Part shown: positions 51,537 through 59,385 of the stretch, one piece after another
Numbering within the stretch: the first letter of the stretch is position 1
How the letters are laid out: each line of letters begins with the position of its first letter
Origin: Oceanobacillus rekensis
GTDB taxonomy: Bacteria > Bacillota > Bacilli > Bacillales > Amphibacillaceae
DNA length: 64,000 nt
Direction of reading: 5' to 3'
Assembly: GCF_002153375.1 (NCBI RefSeq)
Contig: NZ_MTBQ01000005.1
Coordinates: 1 to 64,000 of the forward strand
Position numbers and translations under genes: made by a program
The notes under the pieces: generated by a model
The model's input: the letters and a program-made list of their open reading frames with translations, nothing else
Databases searched by the model: none
Told to the model about the DNA's origin: nothing

Positions 51537-53174
51537 TTATTGCCTCCCCATTGTTGGTGGTATTTCGTATTGGTCGACTAAAACTTCTACAAGAACAGGT
51601 TTGTTTGTTTCTTCAATCGTATGTAATGCTTGTTTGATATTTTCTGCTAAATCAGCTGGCCCGTGGCTCGTGTACGATTGTAATCCCATTGCTTTGGCAA
51701 ATAATGCTGCGTCCATTGGTGTATCATACACGCCCCCGATGGATGAGCCGGTCATTTTATGCATGCCTTTTTCGACCATATCAAGTCTTCCATTATTCAA
51801 TACAATGAAAAGGACGGGAGAATCATAGTTGTAGGCGGTTGAAATCTCTGTGCCGTGCATAAACATACAGCCATCTCCGACTAAGCAAACAATGGTTTTC
51901 TCAGGCGCTGCTAGTTTAGCCCCGATGGAATAGCCAATGCCATGACCCATTGCACCGAAAATATCATCAAAAAAGAATGTTCCCGGATGATAAATATCAA
52001 AATGTTTTATACCATAAAATGTGTGACTTCCATCGTCCCCAAAAACAATCGCGTCTTCAGGAAGGGAGTTTCTCATGACTTGTAATGTTGTGACAGCAGA
52101 CATACGCTTATCTGGATCATTTTCCACCGGATGAACGGGCTCCCTAGGGATGAAAAACTCATCACTGCTTGCAGGCTTGGGTAAATCTTTTAAAATAACA
52201 CTCAGATTAGATCGAATATCTCCAAGTACAGGAGTAGTCGGTACCTTGATAGATTTCCCGATAAATGTCGGGTCATAATCAAAATGAATGATATGACTTG
52301 GGTACATATCTTCTGTAACACCTGGGATGGACATATCGCTTAGTCTTGTTCCGATGACGATTAAAACATCTACACCTTGCTGGAAGTAGTTCTTAGCTTC
52401 ATCTGTTCCGCCCAGTCCAAATGCACCTAATGATAATTTGTGATTGGTTCGGAATGTTCCTTTACCGCCTGGTGTTGTGATAACGGGTATTCTCCAATGT
52501 TCTGCGAATTGCTGGACCTCCGCGTAGGCTCTGCTCGAATGCACACCTTTCCCTAAAAATAGAAGGGGACGCTCAGCAGAATTTAATTGATCAATAACAT
52601 CCCTGGTAGCCGGGGAAACCATCTCATGCGCTATTGGTAAGTCAATTTTGAAGGGCTCAATTTCTTCTATTAAAATATCAAATGGTATCGATAAATGTAC
52701 GGGTCCTTTGACACCGGAAACTGCTTTTTCCAAGGCATGCTGAAGATAGGGTTGCAACATCTCAGCACGTTCAATCCGGGCACTGAATTTAGTTACCGCT
52801 TTAAACATGTCAACGAGATCTGTACCGAATATGCTGGAATCTTGCCCCATTGCTTTACCAGTATCTCCCGCGGATGGGTGACCGGTAATAAGTAATAGCG
52901 GTACATTTGATGCCTTCGCTTGTCCAGCGGCTGTCAGCAAGTTCGTTCCACCTGGCCCGGAAGTTCCGACGGCGACTGCTATTTTCTGATTCATTAATGC
53001 ATATCCAGCTGCCTCAAATCCAGCTCCAGACTCATGTTTACTTAATACAAATGTCAGGTCATTTTTCTCCAGTTGAAATAAGATTGGTGAAATAGCCTTT
53101 CCTGGTATGCCAAAAACGTGATTGATTCCCCAATGTTTAAAATTTGCAGCTAAAATAGATGCAGATGTTTTCAT
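51537..53174 (-). CDS. Thiamine-pyrophosphate enzyme (acetolactate synthase/benzoylformate decarboxylase-like)
   Basis: 545 residues with the three domains of the POX/AHAS family. N-terminal HVFGIPGKAISPIL and the catalytic Glu in LSKHESGAGFEAAGYALM; GTSGPGGTNLLTAAGQAKAS; TPP motif GDGCMFMHGTEISTAYNYDS followed by IVLNNG. The middle domain keeps the KGVHSSRAYAEV segment but FAD binding cannot be judged. Partner gene is a CMD-family protein; the pair may process an aromatic or 2-oxo acid, but the substrate is unknown. GAGAGGAAAA precedes the ATG. Confidence 0.88.
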   Translation of the reverse strand: MKTSASILAANFKHWGINHVFGIPGKAISPILFQLEKNDLTFVLSKHESGAGFEAAGYALMNQKIAVAVGTSGPGGTNLLTAAGQAKASNVPLLLITGHPSAGDTGKAMGQDSSIFGTDLVDMFKAVTKFSARIERAEMLQPYLQHALEKAVSGVKGPVHLSIPFDILIEEIEPFKIDLPIAHEMVSPATRDVIDQLNSAERPLLFLGKGVHSSRAYAEVQQFAEHWRIPVITTPGGKGTFRTNHKLSLGAFGLGGTDEAKNYFQQGVDVLIVIGTRLSDMSIPGVTEDMYPSHIIHFDYDPTFIGKSIKVPTTPVLGDIRSNLSVILKDLPKPASSDEFFIPREPVHPVENDPDKRMSAVTTLQVMRNSLPEDAIVFGDDGSHTFYGIKHFDIYHPGTFFFDDIFGAMGHGIGYSIGAKLAAPEKTIVCLVGDGCMFMHGTEISTAYNYDSPVLFIVLNNGRLDMVEKGMHKMTGSSIGGVYDTPMDAALFAKAMGLQSYTSHGPADLAENIKQALHTIEETNKPVLVEVLVDQYEIPPTMGRQ

Positions 53175-53206
53175 TATTGTTTTTCCTCTCTCGTTGTTTC
53201 TTTATT

Positions 53207-55423
53207 TTAAATATAGATTTGTTCAATTTCCCGAGCTGGAATTGGTTTACTAAAGAAATAACCCTGTGCAATATTGCAATGGTAAGTCTTTAGAAAATCC
53301 ACCTGTGCTTGTGTTTCTACACCTTCAGCAATGACATTCAAATTAAGATTATGTGCCAATGTAATAATCGCCTTCACAATGATGGCATCGTTATTATCTT
53401 CCACTATTTCACTAACAAATGATCGATCAATTTTAATATAATCAATTGGGAAATCCTTCAGATATTTTAACGAGCTATAGCCTGTACCGAAATCGTCGAT
53501 ACTTATACAAATGCCAAGGGCTTTTAATTGTTTTAAGACTTTGACGGAATACTCATATTCCATCGCCATATATTCTGTTATTTCTACGACTAAATATTGC
53601 GGATCGAGTCCTGTTTGATAGAGTACTTTCTCCATATATTGCACCAAGTTCCGGGTCAAGAATTGTTGAGTCGATAAATTGACGGCGATTTTTACGGGCT
53701 TCATGCCAGCATCCTGCCATTTTTTATTTTGGATGCATGCTTCATTAATGACCCACTCGCCAATTTTCGTGATCAGACTGCTTTCTTCCGCCAATTTGAT
53801 AAATTTATCAGGATAAAGCAAACCGAGCTTCGGATGCTGCCAGCGGATCAATGCTTCGAGTCCAACTAATTTTCCCGTACAGTTATCAATCTGTGGCTGA
53901 TAATGCAATATAAACTGATCCTTTTCCAATGCTTTTTTTAAATCCCATTCCAGTTGAAGCTCATCAATCATGTTAACGAGCAGTTCATTAGAATAAACGA
54001 CGTAACGATTTTTACCAAGTGATTTCGCCTGATACATCGCATTATCTGCAAAAATCATGAGTTGTTCCGATGTAATTACGTATTCTGGATAAATCGCAAT
54101 ACCGATGCTTGCTGTCGTATGCAGTTCGTTTGTTCCTACTTGGAAAGAGGTTTGGAACTGATCCAGTATTCCTTTAGCCCTTGTTCTTAAGGCGCGCTCA
54201 TCTTCAAAATCTTTTAGCAACAATACAAATTCGTCGCCGCCCATCCTGCCAAGTACATCGTTTTCCCCGAGACTCATGGCTAGGCGCTTACTCACTTCCA
54301 CGAGAAATTTATCTCCATTGGAATGGCCAAAGTTATCATTGATTATCTTAAAACGATCTAAATCCAAAAATAGCATTGCCCAATTTCGTGTAATACCCTG
54401 TCTTGCGTCTTCAATTAACGTATCAATTTCACTTTTAATATATCTTCTGTTCGGTAAAGAAGTCAGGTCATCATGGTAGGCCAGGTAGTTATATTTCTCC
54501 TGCAATAAATAACTGTCAGAAATATCCCTGAATTGGCCAAATGCTCCAATTATACGATTGCCTTCATAAATTGGCTGTGCATCAAATAAACAAACAACAT
54601 CATCACCGTTTTTATTCTTGAAATGCAGCACTTCATTATTAAACTTCTCTTCCTGCTCGATCACCTTTTCAAAATAATCTCCAGTTAACGAAGACTCACG
54701 AATATCTCTTCCAACTACAGAATCCTTGCAATTACCTGAAATTTGCTGGGCAAAATCATTGAATTCTGTCGTTATCCCTTTTTCATTTGTGATGACAATG
54801 CCATTACTCGTTCTGCTCAGCATAATTTGATTCATGATGTTGAGCTGCCTGTTTTGCTTTCTCAATAATAATTCTCTCTCAATCGAATCAACCGACTGAG
54901 ATAACATCGTTAAAAACAGCGGGTTCTGAAACTGAATCGGCATCATGAGGGACACGCTGCCAAGTAAATTATCTTCATCGGTATATTGGAATGTAGCGCC
55001 ATAACAGGCTACATCATAGAGGAATTTATGGTAATGATTTTCACCTATGATACTTATCGGATGTTTCTGTTGTAATGTTAAACTGACAACATTTGTTCCC
55101 GTATCATCCAGTGTAAACAGACTACCTAATATAATCCCGAATTGATCGGTGGTAGACTTTATCGTTTCGTCACCATCTATATTCAAAAGGTACCCATCAG
55201 CATCAGAAATAACGACTAATATCGGTGTTCCTTCCAATGAATGTAGTAACTTGTTTGAGAAAAAACTTACAACAGACAGAATCTCACGATAGGATTTCCG
55301 CCTTTCCACCAATTCATCATCCGTTAAAAACGTCTTCGGACGGGACATCACATCCGGATCCATCCCAAGCCTTGCGCATCTCTCCTTCGACTCCCTTATA
55401 TAAAACGGCTCCTCAACACTCAT
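53207..55423 (-). CDS. GAF-PAS-GGDEF-EAL cyclic-di-GMP protein
   Basis: 738 residues. N-terminal GAF-type sensor (about 55-200, with LVVISDADGYLLNIDGDETI and a TGTNVVSLTL segment as in AcoR-type sensors), PAS (about 215-320), GGDEF (about 335-490, motif GRMGGDEFVLLL intact) and EAL (about 500-735: LEALIRWQHPKLG, AVNLSTQQF, VVEITEYMAME, ISIDDFGTGYSSLKYL, VIAEGVET). Both synthase and phosphodiesterase sites look intact. No membrane segment, so cytosolic. ATG at 55423 follows AAGGTGGTG; the upstream extension is encoded by a palindromic repeat and is rejected. Confidence 0.93.
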   Translation of the reverse strand: MSVEEPFYIRESKERCARLGMDPDVMSRPKTFLTDDELVERRKSYREILSVVSFFSNKLLHSLEGTPILVVISDADGYLLNIDGDETIKSTTDQFGIILGSLFTLDDTGTNVVSLTLQQKHPISIIGENHYHKFLYDVACYGATFQYTDEDNLLGSVSLMMPIQFQNPLFLTMLSQSVDSIERELLLRKQNRQLNIMNQIMLSRTSNGIVITNEKGITTEFNDFAQQISGNCKDSVVGRDIRESSLTGDYFEKVIEQEEKFNNEVLHFKNKNGDDVVCLFDAQPIYEGNRIIGAFGQFRDISDSYLLQEKYNYLAYHDDLTSLPNRRYIKSEIDTLIEDARQGITRNWAMLFLDLDRFKIINDNFGHSNGDKFLVEVSKRLAMSLGENDVLGRMGGDEFVLLLKDFEDERALRTRAKGILDQFQTSFQVGTNELHTTASIGIAIYPEYVITSEQLMIFADNAMYQAKSLGKNRYVVYSNELLVNMIDELQLEWDLKKALEKDQFILHYQPQIDNCTGKLVGLEALIRWQHPKLGLLYPDKFIKLAEESSLITKIGEWVINEACIQNKKWQDAGMKPVKIAVNLSTQQFLTRNLVQYMEKVLYQTGLDPQYLVVEITEYMAMEYEYSVKVLKQLKALGICISIDDFGTGYSSLKYLKDFPIDYIKIDRSFVSEIVEDNNDAIIVKAIITLAHNLNLNVIAEGVETQAQVDFLKTYHCNIAQGYFFSKPIPAREIEQIYI

Positions 55424-55442
55424 ACCTAGCACCACCTTAAGA

Positions 55443-55514
55443 GGAAGCACGCGAACAGTTCTCCTGCTTCCATTTTTACATTTATGGAAGCATAAGAACT
55501 GTCCCCATGCTTCC
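55443..55514. repeat. Double palindromic repeat
   Basis: GGAAGCACGCGAACAGTTCT with CCTGCTTCC, link ATTTTTACATTTAT, then GGAAGCATAAGAACTGTCCC with CATGCTTCC. Both halves carry the same AACAGTTCT/AGAACTGT change from the consensus, so the long inverted pairing is kept. Confidence 0.9.
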
Positions 55515-55594
55515 ATCTATTTAACTTACTACCAAATTATAACATTTAAACAATCTATTATAAGATGAAATAAATTCGATTGTCAATCCACTGA

Positions 55595-55623
55595 AGGAGC
55601 TTGGCGACGGTTCTCCTGCTTCC
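55595..55623. repeat. Short palindromic repeat
   Basis: GGAGCTTGGCGACGGTTCTC followed by CTGCTTCC; degenerate single copy. Confidence 0.7.
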
Positions 55624-55731
55624 TCAAGGGCTTATTTATTAACTTTTTGTGAAAGAATTTATTTTATAGGGAAGGACTATAGTTACCTATAAGTGGTGCG
55701 TTTAGGATACGTTTGTTAAACTACTGGAAGA

Positions 55732-55761
55732 TGGAAGCATGGGGACGGATCTCCTGCTTCC
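55732..55761. repeat. Short palindromic repeat
   Basis: GGAAGCATGGGGACGGATCT followed by CCTGCTTCC; single copy shortly before the array at 55799. Confidence 0.8.
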
Positions 55762-55798
55762 TTGTATCGGAGCGGGGAAGATGATTTATACATAGCAG

Positions 55799-55924
55799 TG
55801 TTGTGCGAAATTTAGCGAAACTCGCACGGTAACGTAGAGAAGTTGCGCAATAGGACCTGAAAGTCGTGCGGTAACGTGGTGAAGTTGTGCTATAGGAGCT
55901 AAAAGTCGCGCACTAACTATTCAA
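55799..55924 (+). repeat. 21-bp tandem array, family B, 6 units
   Basis: Units from TGTTGTGCGAAATTTAGCGA to AGTCGCGCACTAACTATTCA, all 21 bp. Leader GATGATTTATACATAGCAG before the first unit resembles those at 43384 and 50912. It lies 60 bases upstream of the acyltransferase start codon. Confidence 0.92.
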
Positions 55925-55985
55925 AGTCTATATTATCAAAAGAGGAACCGCGAGGACCGCGCTTCCGATAAAGGAGCTGAAATGG

Positions 55986-57251
55986 ATGAGGGATGATGAT
56001 TTATGGTATCGGCTTGATAATGCTGGGAAGTTATATTCTTCTCTCATTTCATCCCGGGCAACGACTTTGTTTAGGGTGTCTGTGACGCTTGATAAGCCGA
56101 TTGAACGTGGTCTTTTGCAGGCTGCTTTGGAAGCGACGTTGGAGCGGTTTCCTTTTTATAAGGTGCAGTTAAAGCAAGGTTTCTTTTGGTATTATTTTGA
56201 GGGGACAGATCAAACCCCGCTGGTGGAGGAGGAAATGTATTATCCATGCATGAGTTTATCCATTAAAAGGCGCGGGTCATTTCCGTATCGGGTGTTATAT
56301 TTTAAAAACCGGATTGCCCTGGAAGTTTCCCACAGTATTACGGATGGTACGGGTGCGCTTAAATTTCTGGAAGAGCTTGTCGTGCAGTACCTTCATTTGA
56401 AGGAGTCTGTCCCGATTCACAGCGAGAAGGTAAGTGAAGAACAGCTGCAAAAGGAGACGGAGAATGCATTTCGTAGGTATTATGAAAAAAGTATTCCTGC
56501 CCCGAAGTCTCGCGTTGGGAAATCATTTAAATTGCCCATCCAACTTGATAAAAAAGGGCATTATCATATCGTAACGGGTATTTTAAATGTGGATACATTA
56601 AAGAAAAAAGCAAAGGAATATAATGTGTCGATTACGATATTCCTGACTGCTATTTATATTGAGAGTCTGATAAAAATACAGGAGCAAACGGTGAGGCGTA
56701 AGCAGCCGATTGTTATCAATGTACCCGTTAATATGCGGTCGTATTTTGAGAGTGAAACGATGCGGAATTTCTTTGTCAGTATCACGCCTTCCATCGATGC
56801 AAGGCTTGGTGAATACGAATTTGAAGAAATTATAGCGGAATTAAAAATTGAGTTCAGCCGATTACTGGCACCTAAAAAGTTAAAGCAGTATATTAAGCGA
56901 AGTGTCATCAGTGAAAAATCGCTAGCCCTACGATTAATGCCATCACCGATCAAGGATATTGTGGCACCGTCAATCTATTCCTTCTTTGGTGAAGGCCAAT
57001 ATACGAGCGGGTTATCCAACTTAGGGATTATTCGCATGCCAAGTGAAGTGGAGAAGTACATCAAAAGAGTGGAATGTTACCCACCGCCAAGTATCGGGAA
57101 TAAAGTAAAGGCATTGATGTTAACCTATAATGATTATGTTTACATATCTTTTGGAAATTTAACGAAAGATCGAATGCTGGAACGTGAATTTTTCCGGAGA
57201 ATTCGTACGCTTGGAATTCCCGTGACAATTGAAACAAATGATGAGGAGTAA
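55986..57251 (+). CDS. Condensation-superfamily acyltransferase (alcohol acetyltransferase-like)
   Basis: 421 residues. Chloramphenicol-acetyltransferase-like fold with the active-site motif HSITDGTGALKF (HxxxDG). The N-terminal RLDNAGKLYSSLISSRATTL and the later VNVPVNMRSYFESETMRNFF match stand-alone condensation proteins that transfer acyl groups to alcohols or amines. AAGGAG is 9 bases before the ATG. The next gene, 6 bases downstream, is a DUF6320 membrane protein, a common partner. Product unknown; no carrier protein is nearby. Confidence 0.82.
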   Translation: MRDDDLWYRLDNAGKLYSSLISSRATTLFRVSVTLDKPIERGLLQAALEATLERFPFYKVQLKQGFFWYYFEGTDQTPLVEEEMYYPCMSLSIKRRGSFPYRVLYFKNRIALEVSHSITDGTGALKFLEELVVQYLHLKESVPIHSEKVSEEQLQKETENAFRRYYEKSIPAPKSRVGKSFKLPIQLDKKGHYHIVTGILNVDTLKKKAKEYNVSITIFLTAIYIESLIKIQEQTVRRKQPIVINVPVNMRSYFESETMRNFFVSITPSIDARLGEYEFEEIIAELKIEFSRLLAPKKLKQYIKRSVISEKSLALRLMPSPIKDIVAPSIYSFFGEGQYTSGLSNLGIIRMPSEVEKYIKRVECYPPPSIGNKVKALMLTYNDYVYISFGNLTKDRMLEREFFRRIRTLGIPVTIETNDEE

Positions 57252-57257
57252 AATACA

Positions 57258-57971
57258 ATGGCCTATTGTCCAAAGTGTGGCATTGAAGTGGAAGGAGATA
57301 ACAGGCCTTGCCCACTATGCAATTTTCACATCCCTAAAGTAAATGAATCCGAAGAAGCAGTCGAAAAAAAATTCCCGAAAGCGGCCAACCCATACCCTGT
57401 CCATTTGAGAAGGGTGCTGAACCGGATTTTCGTTTTTGTAAGCCTATTGGTATTCGTCTCGGTGAGTCTTATGTTCTATATCGACTATGAATTAAATGAA
57501 GCATCTACATGGTCAAGGTATAGCAATATAAGCGTTATGGCCGGATGGGGTGTTTTATACTTTTCATTCGGTTATGTTCAAAGCTATTATAAAGTAATTA
57601 TCGGTATCGGCTTAATCGCGTTAGCACTATTATTTGGACTGGACATGTTCAGTGGCAGTCTTGACTGGTTTGTCCCATTAGCATTTCCAATTGTTGTCGG
57701 GACTACTGCAATTGCTGTCAGCTACTGGAGTTTAATCCGAGCCTTATCGGTAAGAGGATTTAATGTCGTCGGCTTTTTCTTCATCGCCGTTGTCATTCTC
57801 TCCATGTGGATAAACTTCTTCATTAATAGTTATCAAGCTGAAACAGATCTAATAAATTGGATCATCGACACGGCCCTGCAACTCTTACCAGTAATTCTAA
57901 TTATGATCTATGTTAAATATCTTATGCCTGAGCGGATTAAGCAAAAAATTTCTAGAAAGTTTCACTTATGA
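57258..57971 (+). CDS. DUF6320 zinc-ribbon membrane protein
   Basis: 237 residues. Zinc ribbon at the N-terminus (MAYCPKCGIEVEGDNRPCPL with CPKC and CPLC), a short linker, then six hydrophobic segments from about residue 52. Matches DUF6320, frequently encoded after a condensation-type acyltransferase. The start lies six bases after the previous stop codon with GAGGAG overlapping its end, indicating coupling. Probably anchors or assists the acyltransferase at the membrane (inference). Confidence 0.82.
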   Translation: MAYCPKCGIEVEGDNRPCPLCNFHIPKVNESEEAVEKKFPKAANPYPVHLRRVLNRIFVFVSLLVFVSVSLMFYIDYELNEASTWSRYSNISVMAGWGVLYFSFGYVQSYYKVIIGIGLIALALLFGLDMFSGSLDWFVPLAFPIVVGTTAIAVSYWSLIRALSVRGFNVVGFFFIAVVILSMWINFFINSYQAETDLINWIIDTALQLLPVILIMIYVKYLMPERIKQKISRKFHL

Positions 57972-57973
57972 GA

Positions 57974-57996
57974 GGAAGCAGGGACTCCTGCTTCCT
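57974..57996. repeat. Short palindromic repeat, shortened
   Basis: GGAAGCAGGGACTCCTGCTT and CC; arms intact, loop shortened. It starts 3 bases after the DUF6320 stop codon. Confidence 0.7.
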
Positions 57997-58021
57997 TTTG
58001 TTGTGGATGAGTAGGCGGAGT

Positions 58022-58374
58022 CCTCGACTTCGGCAAGGGACCGCGCGAGTTCCGGTCCTTATTGCACCACTTCGGCAAGGGACCGCGCGAGTTCCGGTCC
58101 TTATTGCACCACTTCGGGAAGGGGCCGCGCGAGTTCCGGTCCTTATTGCACCACTTCGGGAAGGGACCGCGCAACTTCCGGTCTTAATTGCACCACTTCG
58201 GCAAGGGACCGCGCGACTTCCAATCTTTATTGCACCACTTCGGCGTGGGACCGCGCAACTTCTGGTCATTATTGCACCACTTCGGCAAGGGACCGCGCGA
58301 GTTCCGGTCATTATCGCACCACTTCGGCAAGGGGCCGCGCAACTTCCGGTCATTATTGCACCACTTCGGTTAGG
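58022..58374 (-). repeat. 21-bp tandem array, family B (reverse orientation), about 17 units
   Basis: GCACCAC blocks recur every 42 bp (58064 to 58358), with a second unit type GCGCGAGTTCCGGTCCTTAT between them. On the minus strand the two 21-bp units read AAGTGGTGCAATAAGGACCG and AACTCGCGCGGTCCCTTGCC, which match the family B pattern AGTYGYGCRAT. Open frames through it (all six frames partly) are repeat artefacts. Confidence 0.93.
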
Positions 58375-58480
58375 ACTGGGGCGTATATTTGGGAGGATTT
58401 ATAAGATACTAAGATTGATTCTAAAAAGATTAGAAGCTAATTGTTAATCAAATAATATGAATAAAGGATGATGACTTGCT

Positions 58481-58753
58481 ATGAATAACCGTCGAGGTAT
58501 GATGAGTTCATTACTTACTATTGGTGCAGCAAGTGCTGCTATTTACGGGATTACAAAAGGGGTCCAAAACGGAACATTCCAGCGATTGCCAGAAACCATT
58601 TCCAATACCCTCAATAGCCCGCAAGTTCAACAATTAACGCAACCACTACAGAATCTGGTAAATAACCAAAATACGCAGCAATTAAACAACGCAGTGCAAC
58701 AGGGAACGGATAATCTACAACAACAAATGGGAATCAATCAAAATAATCAATAA
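58481..58753 (+). CDS. Small Gln/Asn-rich protein, YrzQ/DUF3918-like
   Basis: 90 residues. A short hydrophobic stretch near the N-terminus (MMSSLLTIGAASAAIYGITK) followed by a Gln/Asn-rich tail (QQLTQPLQNLVNNQNTQQLN). The front end resembles small Bacillus proteins of the YrzQ/DUF3918 type, but the match is loose. AAAGGATGATG precedes the ATG. Terminator-like hairpin follows. Confidence 0.7.
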   Translation: MNNRRGMMSSLLTIGAASAAIYGITKGVQNGTFQRLPETISNTLNSPQVQQLTQPLQNLVNNQNTQQLNNAVQQGTDNLQQQMGINQNNQ

Positions 58754-58767
58754 TGATTGTTGTAATC

Positions 58768-58803
58768 AAGATGGTTTTCGTTTAGAAAGCCATCTTGATT
58801 AAC
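58768..58803 (+). terminator. Hairpin after the Gln/Asn-rich protein gene
   Basis: AATCAAGATGGTTTT / AAAGCCATCTTGATT, long stem with one mismatch. Confidence 0.7.
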
Positions 58804-58845
58804 CTATAAAATAACGAAACATATCTCTCAAGATAAATGTACATT

Positions 58846-58888
58846 GTTCCCCCCTCCTCTACTTTTTAGTAGAGGAGGGGGGACTTTT
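58846..58888. terminator. Strong GC hairpin in intergenic DNA
   Basis: GTTCCCCCCTCCTCTACT / AGTAGAGGAGGGGGGACT with loop TTTT and a T-run on the right. No gene ends directly beside it. Confidence 0.7.
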
Positions 58889-58966
58889 AATTTTTATAAT
58901 TAGAGATGTTTTGTTTACGTCTGAAGGTTAAAAAACGTTATAATCGCTCTCTCTTAATGATTTACT

Positions 58967-59095
58967 CTAAATGGCCTTAGCCCCATATTCTACAGGGCTA
59001 AGGCCATTTAGTCGTTCATTGTTATAAACCCATATAATCCATCCACATCCTTACAAACCTCTTCAAAGTACCATATCTATTAGGTACTATTTCTC
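58967..59095 (-). pseudogene. IS3-family transposase C-terminal remnant
   Basis: The minus strand gives YFEEVCKDVDG and, after a one-base shift, WIIWVYNNERLNGLSPVEYG followed by AKAI and a stop. This is the conserved end of IS3/IS150-type OrfB transposases (YNNERLNGLSPVEYR). The rest of the element is absent. The SPVEY coding region also forms a long palindrome, AAATGGCCTTAGCCC / GGGCTAAGGCCATTT. Confidence 0.8.
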
Positions 59096-59385
59096 GCATT
59101 TAAGTGTTTCTCAAAAAAACTCTATTGGTCCATTATCAAAACATCTACCGAGTTAAGAAGGTGTAATGTTTTGGCTGCAGAACCTCTACCAATTGGGAGA
59201 GGAATAAGTTCATGCGATTTCCATTTAAGACCTTGCCCAACCATTGGCATCAAGGGGTTTTGCCTGTTTTCACAATACTCAACAAACATACAAACTTTAA
59301 GGTTTTTTCTGCATTTACTATAAGTAAGAACATGCATAGATACATGATCTACGTGCTCTGTAAATTAATAGCAGGAGGGTAGCGT
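59096..59385. other. Intergenic region with doubtful open frame
   Basis: A minus-strand frame (59122-59337, 71 codons) includes SHELIPLPIGRGSAAKTLHL but has no ribosome binding site and no match I know. It may be another fragment. GGAGGG at 59374 serves the next plus-strand gene. Confidence 0.4.

Noticed and set aside
55424..55516. N-terminal extension of the GGDEF-EAL protein
   Set aside because: The extension is encoded by a palindromic repeat and the internal ATG at 55423 has a proper ribosome binding site.
43384..58374. CRISPR array
   Set aside because: Units are contiguous 21-mers without separate unique spacers, the constant part is only about 11 bases and imperfect, and no cas gene is present.
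57952..58447. Three overlapping frames across the 58022 array
   Set aside because: Repeat artefacts; all follow the 21-bp unit and lack start signals.
59122..59337. 71-codon minus-strand frame before the ATP-grasp genes
   Set aside because: No ribosome binding site, no recognised family; may be a fragment but cannot be supported as a gene.
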